Assembly (NCBI GenBank): GCA_964017065.1
Contig: OZ024784.1
Span: 17,155,152 to 17,219,151 of the forward strand
Length of the DNA stretch: 64,000 nt
Direction of reading: 5' to 3'
Source: Haliclona indistincta
Taxonomy: Eukaryota > Porifera > Demospongiae > Haplosclerida > Chalinidae
In this document: in pieces, positions 1-20,892 of the stretch
Layout of the letters: every line of letters starts with the position of its first letter
How positions within the stretch are numbered: position 1 is the first letter of the stretch
Made by a program: the position numbers and the translations under genes
Notes under the pieces: model-generated
Told to the model about the DNA's origin: nothing
The model's database searches: none
What the model saw: only the letters and a program-made list of their open reading frames with translations

Positions 1-1901
1 ACTTCATCTAGCAATTTAAACTGCAAAGAAAAGGGAATTCCTGGAAAAATTTGCAGTGGACCTGAAATGTAGTTGATCGCATTAACTCTTGAAGGATAAG
101 TAGCAATGTGTTTCTTGGTATTATTAAGAGGCTTATTGTCAAAAGAATAGTGACCAATACACGAGTTAGTGAATAGATCAGTTACTGTTACATTGACTAT
201 CTCATTGAATTCACAATACCCAATACAAGGCTGCAGAGATGATACAAATATGTCAGTACCAATCGAAGAAGAAGCAGAATTTTTACTAAAGTGAAATGTG
301 GCATTTCCATTTTTATCTTTTTCAAATAAGATGAAGCAAGATTCTGTGTAGATAAAGCCATGGAGCTCTTCCAAGATAGCACACACGGCACCACCTTGAG
401 ATGCTGTGTTGTTAGTGAAAGAGAAAGCAGTGTTATTTCCAACAATCATCTTTGAGCTTCCTCCAAGATGAATAGCTCCACCACAATCTCCAGAATTGTT
501 GACAAAGACAAGCTGACTATTAGTGAAATATACCAAAGCAGATGTTATATAAAGTGCTGAATTTGTGTTGCCAGCAAAGAGGAAGACTCCTCTAAAAGTC
601 ACACGAATTTTGGATATGTAAAAAGCTCCATTGTTCACTTCATCATTGTGTTTATATTTTAACTTGCTTTCAACTTTGTTGTTGATAAATTTGGAGTTCT
701 GTACTCTAACAATTCCAATAAACTGTTTACCAAATGACTTCAGTGTATCAGGACTGATGTCTAGAGCTGTTCCACCAGTGGCTGTGTTGTCCAAGAACAC
801 ACAATCTTGAATTTCTATAACGTTGTTATACTTTGAAAGAAAATTCAATACACTAGCTATGAAAATGCCCAACCCTCCACCATAGAGACCAGTGTTACTG
901 TCAAATATTGTTCCCTTGAATTCAATTTGATTGTAATGTGGAGGATGACGTTTTGACTCGTCAGTAGTAAATCCAACATTTGCACCTCCACCAGCCAACA
1001 ATGCTTTGTTCATGATGAACTTGCTATCATAAACAATGATACTGTTATTGTGAGAATGACTACCACAATATACGTACAGTCCACCACCAAATATGGCAGT
1101 GTTGTTCAAAGCACTGACATTGTGCAATATGATTAGGTTAGAGTAAGATTTATGAAACAACTGGATGGAAATTCCTCCTCCTCGACCGAATTGAGGAGGT
1201 CTTCCGAGGTAGTGTGTGTCTATGCCTGCACTTGCGCTGTTGGAAGTGAAGTTACAGTCTGATATTCGCATATTAAGATAATGATAGTGTTGCAGCATGA
1301 TCACATGTAGACCACCTCCTCCAGGCAAACTGGTCATTGAGTTGTACTCAAACACTGAATCGTTGATCATTACTTCTCCATATGTATTGATAAGTGTCAT
1401 ACCTTGTCCACGACTTCTTGACACTGCTAGTCCTGATGCTGTGATTCCATCACGACACATTAAAAGCAGTATTCCTGACAGGTTTCCAATGTAGTATTGG
1501 TATTGCTTTATGAAAATTCCACAGTTGACTATAGCAAACTTGTTAAGGATGATGTTTGAAGAATGTTCAAAGACTATTCCTGCTCCTGAAGGATTTGTAT
1601 TGTTGCAGTAGATGTGTGTTAGTGAGTGACCTTTCCCGGTAATGGTGATGTTTTCTACTCCACTGAAATTAGCTACTCCTTGAAGAGTGTAGTTAGCGCC
1701 ATCGATCCTGATGACCGTGTTGTTCAGTTTTTGGTAAGTCACGCTCTCAGAGACTTTGACCAGAGACTGACACTCGCAGAGTGCCTGATCCTTGTCCATG
1801 AGACATGATTGCGAATTGTTCAGTTTCTCAGAGATGATGATCACTCTGGCCGAGACACACCAGCTCCAGCAGAGCAGACCGATCCAGATTAAGATCCTCA
1901 T
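1..1901 (-). CDS. Beta-helix membrane protein, paralogue 1 (C-terminus off window)
   Basis: An open frame runs from an ATG at 1899-1901 to the left edge without a stop: 633 codons and no visible intron. It aligns along its whole length with the N-terminal half of the complete neighbour at 2200-5907; both have SLV-V-VSE near the start, then NYTLQGVANFSGVEN, TNPSGAGIVFEHSSN, GGGLYVYC and EELHGF. A signal peptide is likely (MRILIWIGLLCWSWCVSA). After it come many degenerate repeats of the form N-T/S-A-x(2-4)-GGG, typical of right-handed parallel beta-helix (pectin-lyase-like) folds, with many N-glycosylation sequons. The last visible residues correspond to the stalk before the Cys-rich and membrane part of the neighbour, so the transmembrane half lies outside the window. 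The function is unknown. Tandem duplication with the next gene is clear. Confidence 0.85.
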   Translation of the reverse strand, partial: MRILIWIGLLCWSWCVSARVIIISEKLNNSQSCLMDKDQALCECQSLVKVSESVTYQKLNNTVIRIDGANYTLQGVANFSGVENITITGKGHSLTHIYCNNTNPSGAGIVFEHSSNIILNKFAIVNCGIFIKQYQYYIGNLSGILLLMCRDGITASGLAVSRSRGQGMTLINTYGEVMINDSVFEYNSMTSLPGGGGLHVIMLQHYHYLNMRISDCNFTSNSASAGIDTHYLGRPPQFGRGGGISIQLFHKSYSNLIILHNVSALNNTAIFGGGLYVYCGSHSHNNSIIVYDSKFIMNKALLAGGGANVGFTTDESKRHPPHYNQIEFKGTIFDSNTGLYGGGLGIFIASVLNFLSKYNNVIEIQDCVFLDNTATGGTALDISPDTLKSFGKQFIGIVRVQNSKFINNKVESKLKYKHNDEVNNGAFYISKIRVTFRGVFLFAGNTNSALYITSALVYFTNSQLVFVNNSGDCGGAIHLGGSSKMIVGNNTAFSFTNNTASQGGAVCAILEELHGFIYTESCFILFEKDKNGNATFHFSKNSASSSIGTDIFVSSLQPCIGYCEFNEIVNVTVTDLFTNSCIGHYSFDNKPLNNTKKHIATYPSRVNAINYISGPLQIFPGIPFSLQFKLLDE

Positions 1902-2112
1902 AACGATATTATGCAACTGTTACGTTTACTGTCAAAATATAGCGTTTCATGAGAAACACATGTTTTTGCAAACATCAATTACAAGATTTATAGGTAACAA
2001 TAACAGTAATACATTAGTTTCTAGATATACAATTTGACCTTTTCTACGATTGTCATAGTATTTACTGCTACAACACTTAGAGTTGACTACGATTAATTAC
2101 TTGTACAAACAT

Positions 2113-2184
2113 AATTATAGACTTAGGGATTTGAAAATAAAAATTATTTTCATTTTGAAATCCCTAAGTTGACAGACTATAATT
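2113..2184. repeat. 72-bp nested palindrome between the paralogues
   Basis: Outer arms AATTATAG (2113-2120) and CTATAATT (2177-2184) are perfect. Inside them ACTTAGGGATTT (2121-2132) pairs perfectly with AAATCCCTAAGT (2158-2169), and GAAAATAA pairs with TTATTTTC in the core. This could be a small foldback element or MITE, or a 3'-end hairpin for the gene to the right. I see nothing else in 1902-2199. Confidence 0.6.
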
Positions 2185-2199
2185 AAATTCCACATGGTA

Positions 2200-5100
2200 T
2201 CAAAACGTATCGTAGAACCTAAGACGAGCCGGTAGTTCATCGTCACTGTCCTCTTTTGCTGGTAGTTGTTTCAATCGTAGAATTGTCTTTTTTGAGCACT
2301 TTTGAATCAGAGGCACCTTCTTACAGATATTAATTGTAGCATAACAAGCAACATAAAGAAGAGGGAGGCCGAGCAGCACTATCTGTATTCCAAACGTTAT
2401 ATTCATTCGTGGGGAAATGAGGTAGTGCTTGTTCAATGCAGAGCTGTAGTTGGTGGATGTGATGGTGGTGATAAAGAGTATGTTGACAAGGATCATAAGC
2501 TCAGCGATGTTGTGCCATGTCTTTTGGTATGGTCGAACAACAATGTGAAGCACAACTATTACAAACAAGATTGTTTGTGCTAAGAAAATTTGCTGAGATA
2601 CAACTGTCGTATTTAAGGATAATAAGGGAAAAACCAACCGATACAGAAAGTAGAGACCTGCAAAGTAGCGATGCTTGTCTTTGAAGCAGCCCTGGAAAGA
2701 GTCAAGGTAAGGCATGAACTGTAGTCGTGATTTATCATAAAGCTCCTTCAGTCTTGAATCAGTAAACCATTCTATGCTGAACATCTTAGTGAGTATTGGC
2801 TCCAGGAAGAGAATGACTGGAACAGGTATCAAGATTAAAGAAAGACAAACAAAAGCAGGCACAGCATAATATAGATGCTCTCCTTTAAGATAGTCCAATG
2901 ATCCATCATAAAGTGGAACTGTTTTATAATATTTATCTCTTATACCATAAATATGAGAAGGAGTTAGTATGTGAACTGTTATGTCAGCACATTTGTAATA
3001 GCACAGTACCAGGAATGCTGACAGTCCATCTACTATAGACCCTCTAATGTTCCTCCTGCCACATCGTCTGCACAGCTTCACACAGCTGTAGCAAGAGTGG
3101 ATCCTGAGCACAAAGATGGTGGCTAAGACCAGGAATAAGACATAAAGAATGGTCAGATAGTTGAATATAAACAAGGTCATGAGAGTGTTGGTTGGTACAA
3201 CACAAAATGATGGATAAAATCTACCACTGGACGGCTCCAAATTAAAAATATCGTAAATATTCACAAAGAAAAAAAGCGCTTGGGAAAAGGTGTCACCGCT
3301 TAACTCCAAATCAATAGTGTTGATACTGAGAGATGGTATAACTTGAGCAAAAAAGACAAAGCTATACAGTGCTCCAGAAGTGAGTCTGACTTTAAACAAC
3401 AAGATGAGAAGGAAGAAGATAGTCACAGGCAGCAGCTCTGACAGGATGTAGAAAGGAATGCCATAATTACACAAATCATTGTTATGACAAGCGTAAGTAG
3501 CAGAATGATAATGGACCGATCTATTTCCATCACACTTCCCACAAAGGAGACCATGACGACCATGGTAACAAACAGTACTGTTTAGTTCATCTGAGGAGGC
3601 AGGGAGAGCAGCTGTCCAACCTGCCTTATTCAGGTTCAAGGTACATAGTCCTGCAGCACACTGACCAACGAATAGGTTGTTTTCTGAAGTGTTGCCTATA
3701 TATCCAACCCAGAATCCAATGCTAAACAATGCTTCATCTTTGATGCAGAGAATATCACGATACTCTGATGATTTCTTATTAGTCACTCCAGACAAGCACT
3801 CACATTTGAGACCATTCATTGAAAATCCCGGAGGGCAGTTGGTCAACATAAAGTCCATTGACCTACGGATCCCAAAGTTTTCAAGTGCTACTGTGATCCG
3901 TCCACTCCAGCCTGGTTCACCAAATAGTGTCACATCATTATTGCCCGTTCTGTTGTAATCTAGTTGTGTAGACGTGTTCGATTCAAACGAGTGAACTTTA
4001 ACTGTGAAAGGAAAGGCATCTGTGACATTACGGCCCACTTCATCTACTAGCTGTATCTGCAAGTTAAAACGTCTGCCAGGAATTATGCTAAGTTCCGACT
4101 TGTGTGCTGTAAGAATGTTCAGGGGATAAGTTGCGACAAAATCTGTTACGTTAGTTCGAATTTGACCGTCAAAGTAGAACACACCAATACAAGACTTAGT
4201 AAACAGCTCTGTATTGGTCACCTGACAATGTGCAACACAAGACTGTAGAGAGGATGTAAATATGTCTGAACCAACTGAAGAGGCAGAGTTTTTGCTGAAG
4301 TAGAAACTGACATTGGCACTTTCCTTTGAAAATATAAAGCATGATTCTGCATAGGTAAAACCATGAAGTTCCTCCAGGACACAAATAGCACCACCCAGAG
4401 TAGCTGTGTTGTTGGTCAAACTGAAAGTAGAGTTTCTTTCAACATACATTTTGGATCCAGCTCCAAGATGAATAGCTCCTCCGCAATAACCTGTATTGTC
4501 AGCGAAAAAGAACTGGCTGTTCTCCTTGAAGCTAACTGCTGCAGATGTCACGTGCAATGCAGTATCTGTGTTGCCAATGAAACTGATATTGCCACTAAAG
4601 TGCACTGGTATTTTTGAAATGGTGAATGCCCCATCGTGAATAGCTCTCACTTGTTTTGTGGAAACATCAATAGCGTGGTTACTGTGGAATTGGCAGTTGT
4701 ATACCCAAACCATTCTTCTGTAGTGAATATCTTCTGATTCTAAACTGACTGGGCTTACAATAACAGCAGTGCCACTGGTTCCGGTGTTGTTAAAAAACTT
4801 GCATTCCATGATTTCTACGACACCAGGATAAGCTTTGAACAATCTCACAGTCACACCACCAAAGAAAATCCCCAGGCCGCCCCCACCTTCATGTGCAGTG
4901 TTGCTGCAAAATAGCAATCGTTGAAACCTGATAGCATTACATTGTGTATGGTTGTTGAAAGTAGTCGTGCCAGAAAATTCGACATAGGCACCTCCGCCAG
5001 CAAAGACAGATGCTGTGTTCATGGTGAAGTTACTATTAAGAACAGTGATGTTGTTGTTGTAAGTACCTGCCTCACAGTAGACATAAAGTCCACCTCCAAA

Positions 5101-5907
5101 TACAGCAGTGTTACCATAAGCAACTACATTCTGAAGCAGAACTGTGTTAGCGTGAACTCGGTTTAAGAGTTGTATACCAATTCCTCCTCCTCGAGCGTAA
5201 TGAGGTTGTTTTAACGCATTAATCAAGTCATGAGTTACACTAGCAGTGTTATTGGTGAAGTTGCAATCAGATATAGTTAAAGACAAGCGTATGTCATTGG
5301 GCGGCTTATTCAAAATTATACTAGCTCCTCCTCCGCTATTCGTATTGCATGTAAACTCGGAATGATCCACTCGCACCAGCCCTGCAGTATCAAGTATTGT
5401 AAGACTTCGCCATTTGCTACAAGAGATCTTTAAACATGATATCGTAGCTGACAGTGAGCCGTGGATCATAACAGCAGTTGCATTGCCTGTCAAGTGTGAT
5501 ATCTTCTTGTCATCAACATATGCTGCACAGTTAGTGATGCTGAAGTCACTGAGGCTAATGTTTGACGAATGTTCAAAGACTATTCCTGCTCCTGAAGGAT
5601 TTGTACCGTTGCAGTTGATGTGTGTTAGTGAGCGACCTTTCCCGGTAATAGATACATTCTCAACTCCACTGAAATTAGCTACTCCTTGAAGAGTGTAGTT
5701 AGTGTCATTGATCCTGATCGTTACATTGTTGAGCTTGTTACTAGTCACATACTCAGAGACATTGACCAGAGACTGACAGGAGACCAGTGGGTCGTGTTCC
5801 TCAAGACAAGATGGAGTGACACTCCCTTTCTCTGAGATGATTATATCTTCTGCAGTAACGTAGCAGAGTAGGTTTAGAAAAACCCATATCTTTTGGTAAA
5901 GTTGCAT
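2200..5907 (-). CDS. Beta-helix plus multi-transmembrane protein, 1235 aa
   Basis: Single-exon gene with an N-terminal signal peptide (MQLYQKIWVFLNLLCYVTA). Residues about 40-560 are Asn/Gly-rich repeats (NNTA..GGG, FSKNSAS) expected of a right-handed beta-helix ectodomain. A stalk and a Cys-rich EGF-like segment follow (CPPGFSMNGLKCEC; CYHGRHGLLCGKCDGN). The C-terminal third has about eight or nine hydrophobic helices, including LLPVTIFFLLILLF, LTILYVLFLVLATIFVL, FVCLSLILIPVPVILFL and IQIVLLGLPLLYVACYA. A conserved-looking block, FQGCFKDKHRYFAGLYFLYR, lies between membrane segments; blocks of this type occur in TRP-like and other polytopic proteins. I do not recognise a named family. The likely site is the plasma membrane with a long glycosylated ectodomain, as an adhesion, sensing or channel-like protein. 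No intron, no frameshift. The start is supported by the signal peptide and by the paralogue. Confidence 0.9.
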   Translation of the reverse strand: MQLYQKIWVFLNLLCYVTAEDIIISEKGSVTPSCLEEHDPLVSCQSLVNVSEYVTSNKLNNVTIRINDTNYTLQGVANFSGVENVSITGKGRSLTHINCNGTNPSGAGIVFEHSSNISLSDFSITNCAAYVDDKKISHLTGNATAVMIHGSLSATISCLKISCSKWRSLTILDTAGLVRVDHSEFTCNTNSGGGASIILNKPPNDIRLSLTISDCNFTNNTASVTHDLINALKQPHYARGGGIGIQLLNRVHANTVLLQNVVAYGNTAVFGGGLYVYCEAGTYNNNITVLNSNFTMNTASVFAGGGAYVEFSGTTTFNNHTQCNAIRFQRLLFCSNTAHEGGGGLGIFFGGVTVRLFKAYPGVVEIMECKFFNNTGTSGTAVIVSPVSLESEDIHYRRMVWVYNCQFHSNHAIDVSTKQVRAIHDGAFTISKIPVHFSGNISFIGNTDTALHVTSAAVSFKENSQFFFADNTGYCGGAIHLGAGSKMYVERNSTFSLTNNTATLGGAICVLEELHGFTYAESCFIFSKESANVSFYFSKNSASSVGSDIFTSSLQSCVAHCQVTNTELFTKSCIGVFYFDGQIRTNVTDFVATYPLNILTAHKSELSIIPGRRFNLQIQLVDEVGRNVTDAFPFTVKVHSFESNTSTQLDYNRTGNNDVTLFGEPGWSGRITVALENFGIRRSMDFMLTNCPPGFSMNGLKCECLSGVTNKKSSEYRDILCIKDEALFSIGFWVGYIGNTSENNLFVGQCAAGLCTLNLNKAGWTAALPASSDELNSTVCYHGRHGLLCGKCDGNRSVHYHSATYACHNNDLCNYGIPFYILSELLPVTIFFLLILLFKVRLTSGALYSFVFFAQVIPSLSINTIDLELSGDTFSQALFFFVNIYDIFNLEPSSGRFYPSFCVVPTNTLMTLFIFNYLTILYVLFLVLATIFVLRIHSCYSCVKLCRRCGRRNIRGSIVDGLSAFLVLCYYKCADITVHILTPSHIYGIRDKYYKTVPLYDGSLDYLKGEHLYYAVPAFVCLSLILIPVPVILFLEPILTKMFSIEWFTDSRLKELYDKSRLQFMPYLDSFQGCFKDKHRYFAGLYFLYRLVFPLLSLNTTVVSQQIFLAQTILFVIVVLHIVVRPYQKTWHNIAELMILVNILFITTITSTNYSSALNKHYLISPRMNITFGIQIVLLGLPLLYVACYATINICKKVPLIQKCSKKTILRLKQLPAKEDSDDELPARLRFYDTF

Positions 5908-6240
5908 CGTCTGTTAACAAATTATCGCAACAACGTGCATCCACATGCTTATATAACTTGTGCTTCGCTTAGCTTACACTTTGCAGCTGCAAGTTAAAAA
6001 CAATTATCTCAAAAAACAAACTGTCAACTAAAAATAGCTTGACTTCATACACAAACACACAACTTAAAAATGTGCGAAACAAACAAAGAACAGGTGTAAA
6101 CAGCATTACGTAATGTTTAGGTATGTCATGTTTCACTTTTGAACCATACACACAAAGTCCAACTGAAATTCAACATACGGCTCAGGTCTATCATTCGAGC
6201 ATCAAACATAAAATTTATTGTGCTTTTTAGTCAAGCACAA

Positions 6241-6554
6241 GATTGATATGTAACATGGACTCAACATGATCGATATGTAACACGGACTCAACATGATCGA
6301 TATGTAACACGGACTCAACATGATCGATATGTAACACGGACTCAACATGATCGATATGTAACACGGACTCAACATGATCGATATGTAACACGGACTCAAC
6401 ATGATCGATATGTAACACGGACTTAACATGATCACGGACTCAACATGATCGATATGTAACGTGGACTCAACATGATCGATATGTAACGTGGACTCAACAT
6501 GATCGATATGTAACACGGACTCAACATGATCGATATGTAACACGGACTCAACAT
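6241..6554. repeat. 27-bp minisatellite
   Basis: About 11.6 copies of a 27-bp unit containing GATCGATATGTAACACGGAC then TCAACAT. Two copies carry ACGTGG instead of ACACGG, and one copy (near 6430-6446) is truncated to 17 bp. Because 27 is a multiple of 3, long frames run through it on the minus strand; these are repeat artefacts. The rest of 5908-6768 is AT-rich intergenic DNA in which I see no gene; its left part is the upstream region of the 2200-5907 gene. Confidence 0.95.
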
Positions 6555-6768
6555 AAAATACAATTTTTGAGTCTAAGACTAACTGTACAGAACAAAACAA
6601 GCCATTGATCAATATGTTGTTAAGAAAGAAAAGTCAGTCTCCACAAAAATCAGATAAGTGAACTTACTCATAAAGTGCTTAAAATTAAAAATGATCAGTT
6701 TTTTCACGGGCATTATATAAACTACATAATTTTAGTCATTTTTTGTGTACATTTGCTAGCATGAGTGA

Positions 6769-17755
<10,987 letters not shown>

Positions 17756-17878
17756 GTCGATATTATTCGAGCAGGTGGCCGCTGTTATGACGTAATGGTT
17801 ACATCACCACAATTTTATTGTATGTTACTATTAATAGCATTTTGAATCAAGGTAGTCATACTGTTCATGATTACATGT

Positions 17879-20778
17879 TCAAAATTTGCCTCCTTCCTCT
17901 TTTTCAGTCTCCTCTCCCCAGGAAATGAGGCTCTCTTGTTCAGAGGGTACTTGTGAAGGATCGTAGCCACTGCAAATTAGTAGAGTAATCCTGTCTAACA
18001 CGCCTTGCAGTACTTGCAGCGCCTCCTCATGAGTGAGACCAAGAACACTGACAGAGTTTACCTGAAGCAGAAATCATCAATTAACACACAATCTGAACCT
18101 ACAGTCTACAGCTGCTGCACATCACCAATTATACTACGATATCTATGCTATATTTTAACTGATCGATGCTTGATGGAGTTAGGCACTGACCTGAAGAATT
18201 CTGGTACCCACTGTCAGCCTACCATCTTGTTCTGCAGAGCCACCAGCAATGATCTGTGAAGCACAGTACAGTTACATACAAACACTATCTACAAAACATC
18301 TCTAAACTTTACAACCTCTTGCTACACGTGGTTACCTGTGATATAAATATTCCTTCATCGGTCTCATCGAATGGGTTGCCAGAATATCCATTCAAGCCTC
18401 CATTGATGGAGAATCCAAACCCTTCACCTGGTTTAGTCACTAGTGTCAATTCCTGCAACACAATGAAGCATTGTCCGTCTGTCAGTCAGTCAGTCTCACA
18501 TACCTTGAGACCAGGTGGAGGGGGCTCATGACGTACAAGCAGTGTTATTGGATCTCGTGATGTGACTAGTGATCGTATAGCGGCATCATGGGTTGAATTA
18601 CTCACATCACTACCATTAATCTATAGACACAGACAGAGGTGAGATACCTTGATGTACTCTACTCACGGATAATATACGGTCTCCTGTCCTGATTTTACCA
18701 CACTTGGCAGCAGCACCTTCTGGTTTGACCTAATGGAAACGAACACATCGGATTTGGCACGGCATTCAAAAGAGCCTACCTCTCTGACAAACACTCCTGG
18801 TCTCTCTCCCTGTCTGAAGACGTGAGTGGGTCGGTCTGATCCACCCATTATACCCATTCCAATAGACTCCGCCCCTCTATTAATCACCACTGTCTGAAGA
18901 GACAAAAATCAGAATTTTACAGTCTAATCCGAACAGCCTTGTACTAGCTGGTTGGTACAGAACTGTTTAGTTCAGTGAATTTTTAAAAATTTGTTTTGAT
19001 TAGTGAAAGTATTCTCATACTAGTAACATACTCTTTTATGATTACCAACTACGACTATGTTTTCTCTTCTGAGCTTGGTATTAGCAAAACAGTCATCCAA
19101 GATAGCACCACAAATAACAAGTTGCATTAGCACTTCATTGCCAACCTTGGCCCTTATCTACACTCTAGCAAATGTCAGGTAGTGAGTATTATGGAAGTAG
19201 CATAATAAACACTTCAGCAACTATTGTTAGTATGTTAGATACAATAATGAGCACATTATAGTTGTTTGCACTGGAAGTTATTCAGTTATTCTCTTGGTTT
19301 ACAAACAAGATGACACACATGTTGAACTAAGCACTCACCTCAACAGCCATTGCAGCAGCTCGAGGCAGACTCTTGGTCGATCCTTTCTTGAACAGCTTCT
19401 TCTTGAGTATTGCCCTCGCACTGCCCGTGTGAGACTGCAAGCCGTCAATCAGTAGTTGAAGACAATCAGGGTCTTCTTGAATCACTGGTTCGTGATCTAC
19501 TATGTGCATGAGGTACTCGCGAGACATGCTCGGGAACCGAATACACTTGAGCAGTTTCGCTGAATACTGGATTCTAGTAGTGTAGTCATGGTTCAACCAA
19601 CCCATTACAGCCTCATACACTTGCTCTTCACAGGTTATGGCGAGGTCCTCCAGGCTCAAGATGCGTGATACAGTTTCAGGTTCAACCAAGAGGAACTCAC
19701 GACCGCGAACAATATCCAGAAAATTGCACTCGATGTATTTGAGTGAGGCTTCAATGAGTTCAGTGCAGTTCTGGCTCTCTGCAAACAGCCATGTTCTAAT
19801 ACAGTTACTCTTGTTCATTTGATTTTTGAAAAACTTAAAACAAGCGTTCCGAACGCCTTGAAACTGCAACAAATCTGCAGCCTCGAACAACGAATAGACA
19901 TTCTTGTGAGTAATGTTAATACGAGAAGTATATGAGAAATCAACCAGGGCTACCAAAGATGCTTCATCCACTTCTTCAATCACTACTGGGAGCCCATCCG
20001 GCTCTGCAAACTCACCGATAAACATTGCCTCAAAGTAACGACTGCACGAGGCAAGCACTACTTTGTGAGCATGTATTTCGTTCTCCTCTACAACAAGAGA
20101 AACATCACAGAGTTGTTGTTTCTGTCTCATTAGGTTCAGGCACTTGAAGGCATTCTTAGGATGTTCTCTATCATAGTACTCTAGTTTACGCGATGGTGGT
20201 TGAGGTAGACTGAGAGGCTGTTTATGACGATGGAATGGAGACATCGGAGGAGTGGCACCAGTACTGCTGCTGTCAGTTGTGCTAGTGCTGGTTCTTCGTC
20301 TGTTAGGCTCCGTGAGATGTGTCTGTGAAGGTGAGGGTGATAGAGGGACTAGTAGACCAGTTGAAGTTGAGCTATCGCAGGGCAGAGAGCCGGTATTTGC
20401 AGGTGTAAAAATCATTCCATGGCTAGCTCCTTCTGAGAGGGTTCGCGATGGTCGTGAAAGTAAAGCAGGACTCTTGGTTTGAGCTGGTTTTGGCAGCCAC
20501 GAACCCTTAGCTGTATATGGTGATCCAGCTGGAGAACCTCTACTTGCTGGGGCGGGAGATTGTGATAAGCAAGTAGCAATAGACGAGATTGCAGCACTGT
20601 GAACAGACCCTGTTCTGCTCGGTCCCCTGGGAGGAGGCTGTGGAGGACCGTGCTGTGGCTTCACTGGTATCATTGGTCTCCGAGGTGGAGGAGGAGGTGG
20701 TCGCGGACGACTACGAACATATTCATACGGGTTTGATTCATCTTCTCCACCACGATTAGCAAGAGTGGGAGAAAGCAT
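17879..20778 (-). CDS. BTB-BACK protein with two C-terminal PDZ domains
   Basis: Exon 1 (19339-20778, 480 codons) encodes a Pro/Ser-rich N-terminus (PPPPPPRRP), then a BTB domain at about residues 205-320 (CDVSLVVEENEIHAHKVVLA, SCSRYFEAMF, ADLLQFQGVRNACFKFF). A BACK/3-box region follows at about 325-460 (FLLVEPETVSRILSLEDL, VYEAVMGWLNHD, RFPSMSREYLMHIV). No Kelch repeats follow. Instead five short exons, all joined in phase 0, encode PDZ1 (SIGMGIMGGSD, GVFVREVKPEGAAAKCGKIR, GDRILSINGSDVS) and PDZ2 (GEGFGFSINGG, GIFISQIIAGGSAEQDGRL, RILQVNSVSVLGLTHEEAL), with an acidic tail to the stop at 17879-17881. The total is roughly 710 aa. BTB-BACK proteins normally act as CUL3 ligase adaptors, and PDZ domains bind C-terminal peptides. 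A CUL3 adaptor that recruits substrates through PDZ domains is my inference. GMGI and GFGF are intact carboxylate-binding loops. It is head-to-head with TIM50. Confidence 0.9.
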
Positions 20779-20892
20779 GGTAGAATCTATAAGAACACCA
20801 GCAACTGAAACACGAGCTCAACTAGTAAACTCGACAACAGGTCTGAGTCAGCATGCGCCACGCCTTTGAATGGGCGGAGCAACTCATCCAGC
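20779..20892. promoter_or_regulatory. Divergent promoter, BTB-PDZ / TIM50
   Basis: Only 114 bp separate the two start codons, so both promoters and both 5' UTRs must overlap here. There is no TATA box. The only notable content is GC-richer sequence near the TIM50 side. Confidence 0.6.

Noticed and set aside
6202..6612. HVESVLHID / MLSPCYISI repeat proteins
   Set aside because: Both come from different frames of the 27-bp minisatellite; no signal peptide or flanking coding sequence.
19339..20778. Calling this exon a KLHL (Kelch-like) gene
   Set aside because: BTB and BACK are present, but no Kelch repeats follow; the continuing exons encode PDZ domains.
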